Assembly (NCBI GenBank): GCA_009617715.1
Contig: VTFK01000090.1
Location: 248,001 to 312,000 of the forward strand
From: Plectrocnemia conspersa
Taxonomy: Eukaryota; Arthropoda; Insecta; Trichoptera; Polycentropodidae
Direction of reading: 5' to 3'
Length of the DNA stretch: 64,000 bases
Positions 25,650 to 37,520 of the stretch are shown one piece after another. The notes under the pieces are model-generated. The model was not told the DNA's origin, did not search any database, and saw nothing but the letters and a program-made list of their open reading frames with translations. The position numbers and the translations under genes were made by a program. The first letter of the stretch is position 1, and each line of letters starts with the position of its first letter.

Positions 25650-26160
25650 ACTATCTGAATAAAATAAATAAAAATGAAATCAAACAGAAAAAAGCTCCTG
25701 GGTACGACTTGATTACGAGACCTGTACTGAAACTGCTACGAAAAGCGAACGTAAAAATTACACAGATCATAAACGCCTCTTCATTAATTACGTACTATGA
25801 AAGATTTCAGAAGTGTTCATGTTCCAAAAACCAGACAAACCCAGTCTTAAAATTTTATAGACTAAGCAAAAGTGCAAAGTTGTTTTAAATATTGCTTCTT
25901 AAAATACTGATGTCCACGATTAATGGAAAAAATAAAGATTCCTGACCACCAATTTGGGCTCCGTTGAAATCACTTGACCATTAAATATTTGAATAGGATA
26001 ACGAGGATGATAGAAAATAAAATAGAATAAATGAAAATCTGCCCCGCCATCTTGACGTTTCTCCGTCCTTTGACAGGGTGTGGGACGATGGACTTTATAA
26101 AATTAAAAAATGCTACCTGCTAAATAAGCAAAATTCATGGAATCTTACTGTTTGGATTAT
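25650..26160 (+). pseudogene. Decayed jockey-like LINE reverse transcriptase
   Basis: Plus-strand translation gives IKNEIKQKKAPGYDLITRPV (the KxKKAPGxDxI block that opens jockey-type RTs), then ITQIINASSLITYYERF, a scrambled stretch in which PPIWAPLKSLDH corresponds to the usual HQFGFRxKHST region, and SPSFDRVWDDGLYKIKKCYL (usually FDRVWHxGLxYKLK). Stops and frame changes are frequent. The YxDD block and everything after are lost. It is a 5'- and 3'-incomplete relic, distinct from the three-copy LINE family elsewhere in the window. Confidence 0.8.
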
Positions 26161-29009
26161 TATTTTAGGATTAAACAAGTTAAATAAACGTTATTTTTTG
26201 TAAATTTTAACAGGTTCCTTGTTCGTTAATAAATTGACTTCATTTTTGGGTGTAAAATATTTTTATAATAATAAGTATACCTTTATCTACAATATATTCT
26301 TAAAATTATTATCTTGTCTGGATTATTAAGCTGATTATTTATAGAGGAAAAGTTGACAAAAACCTTTTACGGAGGCCGATCTTCATTGATACCTTTGAAT
26401 GAAGACAATACTAGAAGTCGTAAAGAGATGTGCCTTATTACATCAACAAATATTAAAGGTTCACATCAATTAAGTAGTGCACGTGTAACTGAGCAATTAC
26501 TATAAATATATAAGTTATACAAATATTTTTATTAGCGATGTAATTTTCCAGTATATTTTAAGGTATTTATTATCATAAAAAACTGTTAAATTATGAAATT
26601 ATTCAATAAACTTTGAAAACTCATTACTTGAAGCATCTAAAATAAATAATTATCTTGTTTTATGGTACTACTTTTTCAGATATTTTTTTATCGCAAACTC
26701 AACACTTTTGATAAAAATAGCAAACTCTAGTATTCCGATTTTAATCCTATACCTCGTATATTACCTTAAAGTTTATATTTAAGAATACTCGTATACACCC
26801 CCATAACTCCCGTTAATCGAGATTTGGATTTGAACACCATGTTCGTAATACAACTTCAACTCAATACAACAATGCGGTCTGGTCGCGGTTTGTGGGGTAC
26901 GCCACTATACCATAGCACAGTCCGGAATTCGGAGCAATTAGCTTCTGAACCCCTAAATTTCAATTTGATCCGAAACTAAACGTGTTCGAGCGCAATTGCT
27001 AAATAATCTAGGCACGCATATTGTCGTAAATTTGATCTCGAAATGAGTTTTATTAATTCAATCAAGGGTAGTTAGGGATCCTGGCTCGGATGGTAATAAT
27101 CATCATAAATCTTAAGGTATGATAGATGAACAAATATAGGACGTGAAAAATGAACATGAATAATTTATTACGCAAGGAGAACGCACTTAATGGATTACCG
27201 GATATGGTGGAATGGAAGCGGGAACACTTTTTCGTGCTTTGTTCTACTAAACGAATGCGTACGGTGCGTATTCATATAATATGTCATTGTAATCGGCTTT
27301 TTACATAATGAATTTTAAAATAAATATATTGTTTTAGGTTTTTTGTCAGTTGTAGATTCATGACTTATTTTTGGTAATTAATGTAGAAGAGAACTTCGGA
27401 ACGTAAAAATACAAAGTTTTAAAGTATCAGTCAATAAAAACAAATTTCTTGATTCAAAAGCTATAGAAGTTTTGCGTCTGTCTTTTTCCACACCCAACGC
27501 GCGAATATAATAAATAATTATAAAAATTATAAGTGATGCTAAAGCTCATTAATAGTTTTATTTTAATTTAATATTTTTCTCAAAATTGTATCAATATTAT
27601 TTTTTGCTTGTCAATCGTGAATTTTAAAGTACCATCTGCGCTAACTAAGAAAATATATTTTTTATGAATTTATTCCTCAGCTATTCATTAAATATTTTTG
27701 TTAGTAAATAAAGCTCTTCTTTTCTCTAAACTCCATTTACATTAAATTAATTAAAATACTAAATAATGGAACAAGTAATTTGTTAATTTTACAAATTATT
27801 CACTAAATAAGTATACGCTATATACGTATATAATATTTGTTGGTGATCGAAGATTATTGTGATAATATACTAGATTAAACTAAAAATTACCTCTGTTTTT
27901 TTATTAGGACTGTATCTTTAACCTCGGAATATTTCTCGTACGCGAATCGTTAAACAACTCTTCATCGTTTTCGAATCATTGCATGCTGGTTACGTTCGAG
28001 CAATTAGCGAGCGTGAAAAGATGTCAAATGCATAGAAAAAAGGAAACAAAAACCGCTCGTTAAGCTCGCCTCTGTACAACGTTCATAATTCAGCGATATA
28101 AAACCGCGAAAGCTTCGAAATGTTTAATTAGTGACAGCGTCGAGTGGAAATTCTGCGTAGCATAATGCCATCCATGACGGTGGCGCTTAACGTGAAAAAC
28201 TCTTTGACATAATGCAATGCCAGGGCGGGATTTTCCCTCAGGATTTTCCGCATTTTATGTTACAGTATATGATGACTATGTATACGTTAGGAAAATGCAT
28301 CTCGAAAGCATTGTGCTAACGATTATGGCGCAACATTTTGCGAGTGTATGTGCGACGCATAAAGGTAGCTGCAGTTAATTATGCGGCCCGCAGGACACAT
28401 GCGAAAGTATATTTCGCCTCTCTTGCATTAATTCAAAGTGCTGAGGGAAAACATTACAAAGCAAAGTCATCAAAAATGCTAAGGACCTGGGATATGTGAT
28501 CTGTAATATGAGTTTATTTGTAGATGGGATTCAATGAAAGATTTACTATTATATATTGCCTGTTGAATAATCAATGAACTAAACTAGTTTTTCGTATGCG
28601 ATAGAGTGGTTCTTATTATTATTTTTGGGTTGTCTACTAATCACCTTAAACATAGCTTTAAATCAATAATATATGTGTTGTAAAATAAAGAGCAATTTTG
28701 ATAGTACTCAAAGATTTAAATAAATATTTTAACAAAGTATTAAAAATCTAAGAAAAGATATTTTTTAGGAGAAAATAATAACGGTTCTGAAATGAGTGTT
28801 TAATTCTAAAAATAAACCAAGTTGTAAGTATACGTAGAAAAAAATTAAAGATTAAATATCGTTTGATGCGTAGAAATAATAAAAAGCATTTAATACCAAG
28901 AAATATGTGATGATATTTTATTCGTATAAATTTTAAGTAACATTCGATACACGAACGACAAGTAAATACTACCACTCTTTTTTATTTAAAGCTTCTTGAC
29001 ACTTTACAG
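26161..29009. other. Noncoding DNA with two composition islands
   Basis: Islands at 26740-27290 and 27900-28460 have balanced composition and many TAAT/ATTA sites but no long open frame. A 15-bp word, TGCTGGTTACGTTCG, at about 27984 recurs near 30219. These resemble conserved noncoding DNA of developmental genes; that is inference. Confidence 0.4.
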
Positions 29010-29034
29010 CAGTGGTGTCAAACACACGGCCCGC
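29010..29034 (-). repeat. hAT-type transposon terminus
   Basis: CAGTGGTGTCAAACACACGG closely resembles the CAGxGGTxTCAAACxCxCGGCCC ends of hAT elements. The adjoining 8 bases (CTTTACAG, 29002-29009) could be half of an 8-bp target duplication. The partner end was not found, so only a fragment is claimed. Confidence 0.45.
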
Positions 29035-31154
29035 TTCTTAAAGCTTAACATTGTTTTTACTGAAATACTTCTAAAATAATAAATAATTTAAATAGTTTAT
29101 TTTCGAAACATTGCATCAAATAATACAAGTACATTTATATTTTGCACACTCATTTTTTGTCATTGGTATAAAGATGGTAATTCGCAATTTCATATCTTTT
29201 TACTACCGAAAGCTATAATTCAAAGAAAAGCAATAAAAACAATTTTAATACTATTTTATAAATTATGTTTTTAAAATCTAATTACATAAATAAACGTTTC
29301 TGTATATTCCGATTGGACCATTTTCATTTATATTATGGGATATTTTTATTTATTTTATGTATTTTTTGCATGTTATAAAGATAGCTACACGTTAAGATTA
29401 ATTTGTTTTCAATTAGGGTTAATGAATCTAACTCATCTTACAATTTTAAAATAATAAGAATCTTATAAAAATATATATTATTGTTTCAAGATTTTCGTAA
29501 TTGCCAGAATAAACTATTTACTAATTAATTTACAATTTTTTCAATGCTTATTTATGAATAAGGATGTATATAAATAGTATTAAAAATGAACAAAATATAA
29601 AATACTATGATATTTTATAATTTCTTAATACAAACAAACTTTGAAAATATAATTTTTCAGCCAAGATAAGTATTATATTACTTTTTGATATCTTAAAGTA
29701 GAAAGCTTAATTTGTAGACGATTTATTTGAGAAACATAACGTGAAACGTAATTATTCAAAAAATCGATTAATTCTGAATAACTAGCATATAACTGATAAA
29801 GTAAAATCAGAATTAATTTCATTATTGCTTTGATTCTAAAAGTTGTACAGTTATACAAATACTATTTGTAACACACTTTTTATGTAAATGATACTATTTT
29901 AAATATGTTATCTCTGTCTCATTTTATGGATTAACCGCTTAAGTAAATGTACTTTATTCAAAACAGTATACTATAACAATATTATTAAGCAAACTAAAGC
30001 GTTTGAAAATGAAGTACTTTGACCACTTAATACGATGTCTTAAAATTCTAATTTATTAACACTTTTCTTAAGAACAATGACATAATAAGATACCAGAATA
30101 TTCATTGAACCCTTTTTCAATAAGCGCTTATTAAAAGCTTCAAAGCCTTTACGGTTTATATTACTGAATTAAATATTGAATAGAAGCTAGTTGAAATGAG
30201 ATTTTTACCTATTTTGTGCTGGTTACGTTCGTTAATTGCATGACATTAATGATAAATAATTTTTAATAATAAAGTTTTTTAACGTATATTCAATTAAGTC
30301 ACGAAATTTATATTTATATATACCTTGCAATGAAACATAGCATCCCTTAAATATTATATGTTCCATTACAGATATTTTTTTGTGAAATAAACATTCCAAT
30401 AATTACGGCAATTAAAATCGAGCCAAAACGATTTAGGGATGTATTTTTTTACTTTGATATTTATTGAATTGTTAATAAATTAATAGTAAATATTCTAACA
30501 TATTAAAAAAAAATTAAAATAAAAAAATATATATATGGTAAAATGAAAACAATATAAGTTAGTAATTACATTACACCCTTAAATAATTTTGTGCTTGAAA
30601 TTCTGGAATTTATACATAATTCAACTGATTTAAGTAAAGAAACAGTTATCGTTGATTACGATATTAGATGATCTGTACATAATTTATTCCATCGACTTTA
30701 CCTATGACTTTTTTACTGAAAACCGATTATGTTGAGTTGTTATTTAAGATTTTAAGCTTCTATTAAAGCACTAAATATTTAAGCAATAAATAAATTTTAA
30801 ATCAAATGCAATATTATGTCATCACTTTGTTAATACATCAATATTTTAAAGCTATGGTTAGGAAATCGTTTCTTTATAGTTATTATAATATTTTATAGTC
30901 TACATGAAACCAAGTACGTCTTCAAAATTGCTTACTCTGAGCCAAACATAAGGAGTATAGCGTCTACAGTCATTTCTAAGGTTTCTATTCAAGTCAAGAC
31001 ATTTGAACCTCACTTGACACGCAATGAAAATACATACTTACATATAATACATAGCACGTTTTATATACACTTTCTTGTATATACACTAATATACATATTA
31101 TACATATAACACAAAGAAGAGTATTATTTTTAATTAAAATTTCTAGCACATACA
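29035..31154. other. A+T-rich noncoding stretch
   Basis: The first few hundred bases may be the interior of the hAT fragment, but no transposase is readable. Nothing else seen. Confidence 0.5.
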
Positions 31155-31400
31155 CAAACTGATTGCACAAATAGATGTGGCCACTGGTGGATACGATAAG
31201 ATTGCGTTGTCTATCGAAGTTGTTCAATGTAAACGTAGCAACCGTGGTTCGATTCCCAATAGATAACGTCCCATTTAGTACACCCTGTACAGTGGGGACC
31301 AGTCTATTTGAATAGGAGGGATCTGATTCAACACCCTGTAGCGGCTCTGCTACATCAATGGCGGCTTCATTAACGGACCACTGCGCTGAATTAAAAAAAT
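31155..31400 (+). repeat. SINE-like unit with a tRNA-type B-box
   Basis: A balanced 240-bp block contains GGTTCGATTCC (a good pol III B-box) at about 31233-31243 and an A-box-like TGGCCACTGGTGG about 60 bases upstream. A unique body and an A-rich end (AATTAAAAAAATACTAAAAA) follow. The order head, body, A-rich tail fits a tRNA-derived SINE. No second copy was noticed in the window and no target duplication is clear. Confidence 0.35.
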
Positions 31401-31686
31401 ACTAAAAAAATATATTTTACTAAACATTTAAATTTTACCTTGTTTTTCATTGGCATTATTGGTTAAAATTTTAGGTTATATGTTTTTTGAAAATTTATAA
31501 GTTTACATAAATAACACAAAAATGGACTTGTATGTACAATTATTTTACATTGAAAATTATTAGTAGTGACTAGTCCTTCCACGTTGCTACTTACTTTCGC
31601 AAAATTCAAGTCTAAGAATCTAAGCTACTATTTTAATTAATTGTATTGCTTTACACAAAATGTACAATACAATATGTATATTATAT

Positions 31687-31707
31687 AGGACTACATACTG
31701 TAGTCCT
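31687..31707. other. Perfect 9-bp hairpin AGGACTACA-TAC-TGTAGTCCT
   Basis: Two 9-base arms around a 3-base loop, flanked by further partly pairing TATAT. Too short for a typical microRNA precursor; function unknown. Confidence 0.4.
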
Positions 31708-32191
31708 TAATATATATTTTCTATATTAAATTTCTTTGTAATATGTATTTTTGTTAAACCTAATAACACTAATGTAAAAACATTTTATCTTTATGAATAT
31801 ACTATCAATTTACATTGTAAATAAATAAATTAATCGCAGCTTATGTGTTTTACACATTAGCTCGATTTTAATCATGACGATATTCATCAGTGAAATTGGG
31901 AAATAGGATTTTAATCTAGGTCTTTTAAGTATTAGTTACTGACTTATAACACTGGTCTATGCTTAGAATTATTTATTAAAAAATATACGATGTAACCAAA
32001 AGCAAATGCAGTTGAAGGTATGTCGAAAGCTATTGATTTAAAAAAATAATTTCATCCGCGCAGTGTCCCGTTTACAGTGTCGTCCATTGGAAGAGAAGGC
32101 CAGGAGAGGCGCCGACAATTAAACCTGATATTCAGAGCATCTGTCGTCAGAGGCGTCCGTAAAGGAATAAGGCTGGATAGGGTGGATTACC

Positions 32192-32222
32192 GGGTGGGGT
32201 TGGGAGTGGGGTTGGGCAAGGG
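32192..32222 (+). other. G-quadruplex-forming motif
   Basis: Runs of three or four G (GGGTGGGGTTGGGAGTGGGG followed by TTGGG and AAGGG) satisfy the four-tract rule with loops of 1-3 bases. Striking in DNA this A+T-rich. It lies in a balanced island at 32040-32340. Confidence 0.6.
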
Positions 32223-33479
32223 AATAGTATATAGTGGGTGGAAGCCGAACGAGCTTTGCGAACGATACGAAGCCCGTTTATGAAAGACTTCACGCCCTGT
32301 ATGAAAACTCGAAGTGTAAACACATTTTAGCACAGGACACGCAAATAGACAAAGTTAGACGTGAATTTTGATATCTTTAAAGTATATTTTGCTCAATTTT
32401 TTTCTATTTTTATTTAATGATCCCTTGCATTCAAGGAAATACTGGTTAAACCTATATTATTTTGTTAAGATTTAGTTTATAAATGTATTTAAAATAAAGG
32501 ATTCCTATAATTAAACTTTTAATATTATTTTTTTTAAACCAAAACAATTTTGAGAGTTTGCTCAAAACAAAAAGTAACGTATTCTAGTTTAAGAACTAAT
32601 CATTAAATAAAAAAGTGATTAACAAAAAAACAATTTTACTTTCAAATGAACATTTCTTATTGAACATGTAAGAAAAAACATTAGCTTAAAAGTCTCTTTA
32701 AACAATCTATTATTTAATCGCGTTGACATATTTACTTCGATTTAGTTCACTATAAAATTTCAAGCGCAATAAATTAGCTTTAACTGTTGATTCACCCATT
32801 CTACCCATTTCTTCAAAATATATTATTAATTATTGAAAATATCCTTTTAACAGGTGCAGATGTGCCTGGCAAGCTGACAAAATATTCTTTAACTTAGACA
32901 AGATTGGGTAATGAAATGTTCTTTTATTTTAAATGACTTAATGTATCCATTTTTCTTCATAACTTTCACTTTTCCAAGTGTCATATTTTGTCGACAAAAA
33001 AACTTTTGCCATCACTATTTTATTGTATGGTTTGCCCATAGCTCAATAAAGAAAATACGCTACTCATAAAATTTTGAAAAGTCTCGTAGGGTTTTATTAA
33101 TATAATTACTTGCTTTACTTTCTCTAATCTAAAACGCTTTTTTGCTTCTAAAGGTATAAATTCGGTATCACACTTTTCCTCAAGATTTGCTTTTAATATT
33201 CTAATGTAACTGACACTCGCTTTTGTGATTTCTATGTATTTAAATTAGATTTGTGAAACAATTTAAGTAGCACAAACTATAAATACATTTTACAAAAATC
33301 ATTTTAAAAAAAATGATATATTATCAGTAAAACAGTAATAAACTAAGTCCTTAAAATGTTTTTGGTCCATAGCAAGAATTAGCAAGCAAGGGTGTTGCGT
33401 GTTGAAGACCCTTTTCATATTATTAATCGAATTTTAGGGCAGTAATTACCGAGGTTATCTTTTGCATTAAAAGTCCTAA

Positions 33480-34165
33480 TAAAATTGATAAATTTGCAAT
33501 TTGTATTAAATAGCAAATGTTTAACTGTAAAGTTGTGTTGTAGACTGAGTTCTATAAAAAATAAAAAAAAAATGTTTCTCTAACTCTATTATTACAAAAG
33601 TTATTTGAGACGTTAAAAATTGCAATTTATAAAAAATGGCAAATGTTTGAATGCAAAGTTGTGTATTAGATTGAATTATATAAAAAGTTCTAGAAAAGTG
33701 TTTCTCTAGCTCTATTATTACTAAAGTTATTTGCGACGGTAAAAATTGCATAGGAGGTTTTAAATGGATCGATAAAAATTGTAATTTGTATAAAATTTCA
33801 ATTGATTAAATTCAAAGTTGTGTTTAGATTGAGTTATATAAAAAGTTCTAGGAAAGTGTTTCTCAAACTCTATTTTTTCGATAGTTAATTGAGACGTTAA
33901 AAATTGCATAGGAGGTTTTAACTGGATCGAAAAAATTTTGCAATTTGTAAAAAATAATGTTTGAACGCAAAGTTGTGTATTAGATTGAGTTCTATAAAAA
34001 AATTAAGAAAGTGTTTCTCTAACTCTATTTTTTCGAAAGTTATTTGAGACGTTAAAATTGCATAGGAGGTTTTAACTGGATCGATAAAATTTACAATTTG
34101 TAAAAAATGGGACGTTAAAAATTGCATGGGAGGTTGCAAAGTTGTATATTAGATTGCGTTAAAAT
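33480..34165. repeat. Tandem repeat cluster, about 155-bp unit, 4-5 copies
   Basis: Successive copies begin at the (G/A)CAATTTGTA-like words near 33496, 33620, 33780, 33939 and 34091. Each carries AAAGTTGTGTATTAGATTG, then AGTTCTATAAAAA, GTGTTTCTCTAACTCTATT, GTTATTTGAGACGTTAAAAA and TTGCATAGGAGGTTTTAACT followed by GGATCG. The first copy lacks the GCATAGGAGG segment, so it is about 125 bp; the others are 152-160 bp. The last copy is truncated. Copies differ by point changes and small indels. The minus strand shows short repeated ORFs (MQFLTSQITFVIIELEKHF), which are most likely incidental. Confidence 0.88.
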
Positions 34166-34721
34166 AAAAACTAAGACTTATTTTAGTTTAGATGTATTAA
34201 AAAATACATCCTTAAATTCTTTATCTAGGTTATTTTAAAAGATGTCACTGAAAGTTATTTGCAATTCTTTTTTATTTAATATTTAAAAAAAATATATTCT
34301 AATATTTATAATTATAAAAAAATAGTGAAGTTACACATATTTTGTATAAGTTTACTCGTTTATTCTTATAACTCTTGGATAATAATAAATTTATGAAAAA
34401 AATGTAGTAATAAATTATAATTAATATTAAAAAAATAAAATAATAATAATTAAGTTAAGTATAGTATTACAATTATATCTTGAATTCTTGAGGAACTATA
34501 TGTCATGAGACAAAAATCTGCTGAGATTAACATAATATTTAATATTTTACAGATTAAGAACTTAATTAGATCATTGATTACTGTGTTGATTATTTGTGAT
34601 TCGTCTTATAACACATTAGAAAATATATTAAAAGTGAAACTTTCGAGCACGTGATTCGTCTAGCCCGTTTTCCATTATCATTTTCCGACGGCTTCGCGAC
34701 AAAATGACGTGATTTTCTTAC
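34166..34721. other. A+T-rich noncoding stretch
   Basis: Nothing beyond A+T-rich sequence until the balanced island that begins near 34640. Confidence 0.5.
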
Positions 34722-34849
34722 CGTGAAGTTGATGTATTGACCCGAGATGCGGGAAGGTTTTAAAGGGGGTTCAAACTTTGATCGAGGGTGTGGGCTCAGG
34801 GGTGGTGAAGCGAGACCCGCGAGCGCTACGTGCTCCGCACACAATACCG
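34722..34849 (-). CDS. Candidate 128-bp exon, proline-rich, unidentified
   Basis: On the minus strand AAATCAG precedes 128 bp that end at a near-consensus donor (ACG|GTAAGA). Only one frame is open. It enters in phase 1 and leaves in phase 0, and encodes 42 residues including VLCAEHVALAGLASPPLSPH, RSKFEPPLKPSRISGQ and YINFT. The G+C-rich composition contrasts with the flanks. The acceptor lacks a strong pyrimidine tract, so confidence is limited. I do not recognise the product. It shares a strand with the Dscam-like exons 30 kb away, but phase and sequence give no proof of linkage. Confidence 0.3.
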
Positions 34850-37370
34850 CTGATTTGACAACATTTAAAAAATATATATTTTGTTAGAGGCTACTCTCTA
34901 TTACCGGATGCTTTATCTCTTAAAAACGGAACAATATTTTTATGTTCACCTTCTGTATTATATTTTCATAAACATGATTCAAAAGTTTCAATACACCTTT
35001 GACAGCAAGAAAGTATATAAAAATAAAACATACTATAAAATATACATCTGCACTTTTACTGTATTAGTCTATAATATAATGTCTTACTATATAATCAAAT
35101 TAATTGTAATCTAAAATAGCATAAAATAATTATAATTAGCAAACAAATATCCTATTTATAGCAAAATGATTGATTATCTTATTGTTATACATATAATATA
35201 AAATATATTTTATTTTATAGAATACTATAGAAACTTTAAGAACTCTATGAAGCAAAACGCTTTCGTTTAATATTAAAGCAACATATCGAAAAACTTGTTT
35301 CTCTCCTAAGTCACTAGATTTATCGTTTCCAGATTTTTACTTATGTGTTTTCCTGAAAAGAATTGTATACAGACACAACCCTCACATATTTGAGGTTGAA
35401 AAGCAGAGATAAAATACAAAGTTTTAAATTTAAAGACGTTCTAGCAATGTTTATATCACACTTGATAAGTTCAAACTTTATATTTTATTAATTTATTCGC
35501 AAAGTTTGTATACTAGTTTGTATTTAAAATTAATTTACGGTTCATTTTTATGGCTATAATAATTATAGATGTTATTTAAAAATATTTGAGCTTAATTGTT
35601 CTTAGTTTTATAGAAATCACTTGAAGATTTAATGGTGTTTTCGGCTTTCTACTTATTCATATTAAACTATGAGAATAATTCTAAATAAAATTTCATGAAC
35701 GAAAACTTGTATATAGATTTTAATACAATTTAAAAAGATCTAAAATTTTATAATAATTCTACGAACATGTCATTATCACATTCATATAGAATATCGGTGT
35801 GAAATTAAACGAAGAATTATCTTATCAAAAAAAAAAAAATACTAACGGGTAGATAGATACATTGTACATTTTATGTCATGAATAATAAAATATAAATTTA
35901 AGCATAAAAACTATATTAATAAAACAATTTAATTGAAATTTAGGACATTTTTTTTTATTGTTTTATACTAATTCGTGATAATTTTTTTTTTTAATTTATA
36001 AAAACTGCTTCAACGATTATTCTCCCTGAATATTGATCATATATAATATTTTTAGAAAGAACATTTACTTGTTTATTACATTTATTTACTAACTGTTTAT
36101 TCTATATCTTACTATTATATATATTATATGTTATTAATTATTTTGCGTAGAAAAAATTCGGTAGAACATATTTTTAATTTAGACAAATACATTTTTATTT
36201 ATCATAATAAATGTACTAATTATAGATTTGCTACTTAAAGTTATATTTATTAGTTTAATAATAATCTGACAGGTTACCGCAATGTGTTTCACATAATATT
36301 TGTGTAGTTTATCTACATGAAGTTTTAAAATATTACATACAAATTATCAGTTAAATATAATCAAATTCGACTCATGCGATACGATATTTATTAATTAAAT
36401 TAAAATGGTTGATGCTTGTTACTGGCATTCATAGGGTATGATTTTTAATAACTTTTCTAATGTTATAAAAATAAAATAGAAATATACTGAAACATTTATT
36501 ATTAAAGCCAGAATACTTTTATATTTATCTTTACAGGTAGATTTTATAGTATCTATATGAACATTCTTCACCTAAATATTAAAAAATAATTAAAGCACAA
36601 AGCCTCTACTGCCTCACGCACATTTTTTACAGTTTTATCACATATTTTGTTTATTCAACGTTGTTTTTTTTTGTGAACCCTAAAAGTTATTTTGTCGAAA
36701 AGTTAACGCGACGTTGACAGTATCAACGACGGGCATTCGCGGATTACCACACAAAATATTAATGAAACAGTTTCGTTGGTTCACGTCGAGGGTATTAACG
36801 TTGAATTTTTTTGACCGAAAATATTAGTTCTGGCATTAAACCTTCTCATTTTAAATATTAATTTTTGGGGTCAAATGTGACTCAGGGGAGAGGAAAGCGC
36901 ATTTATAAATCAGCGTTGGAAGCTGGAAAAGCGTGAATTCCGTCAACGCTTTAAATGTCCTAATAATATCGCGGATATAAAATAATTTATGGCCCGGCCG
37001 GTTGAAAATTTCAGCGTAAACTCGTTATAATTGAGCGAAATTTCATTGCAGCGCCAGTTTATGCAGTATAAAATCGAATTAAAAGTGAAATTGGATTTTT
37101 TATGTTGCACAAAATACGGTAAAAACTATTTTATTAAAAAAACATTAGGCTGGTTAAATAAGCTACTTGAATAAATAATAATATGTAAATATTTACTGAT
37201 CTGAATCAATGTTTAGAGTTTATTATTTTATATATTTACAACTAGTCATAAATACATAAGCATTGAATTGTTATTTTTTGTGAGTGTGTTCACAAAGAGA
37301 TGCAATTAACTCGCAGACATCATCATCTGTGTTTCGCCAGAGCCGTTTTGAACCGGTACTATAAAATATG
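34850..37370. other. Noncoding DNA with an island at 36640-37080
   Basis: A+T-rich apart from the island, which has balanced composition, no long ORF, and clusters of CGTTGA/TCAACG and ATTA words. Possible regulatory DNA; inference only. Confidence 0.45.
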
Positions 37371-37379
37371 TGACACTTT

Positions 37380-37520
37380 TTCACTTAAGGCAGAGACGCA
37401 GAAAGTAGATGAAATGGAGATACCACGGAGTTGGAACAGTAGATGAACCAAAAGACAAAAGACTACCAGAACACACCACGATCAATCCCTGCCGAATCAC
37501 AGCTGACAATAATACAACAC
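37380..37520 (+). repeat. Dispersed repeat with TCACAGCTGACAATA core, copy 1
   Basis: Shares ATCACAGCTGACAATAATAC (from 37496) and an upstream block CCAGAACACACCACGATCAA with a segment at about 48626-48700, and the core alone with 48530-48549. Probably the 3' part of a small mobile element. Confidence 0.55.

Larger units (their letters stand above)
31401..33479. other. Noncoding DNA with a hairpin and a G-rich island
   Basis: Contains the 21-base perfect hairpin at 31687-31707 and the island at 32040-32340 with a G-quadruplex motif. Otherwise A+T-rich. Confidence 0.5.

Noticed and set aside
33521..34139. Minus-strand ORFs with repeated MQFLTSQITFVIIELEKHF
   Set aside because: The repetition comes from the tandem DNA repeat; frames break between units and nothing suggests translation.
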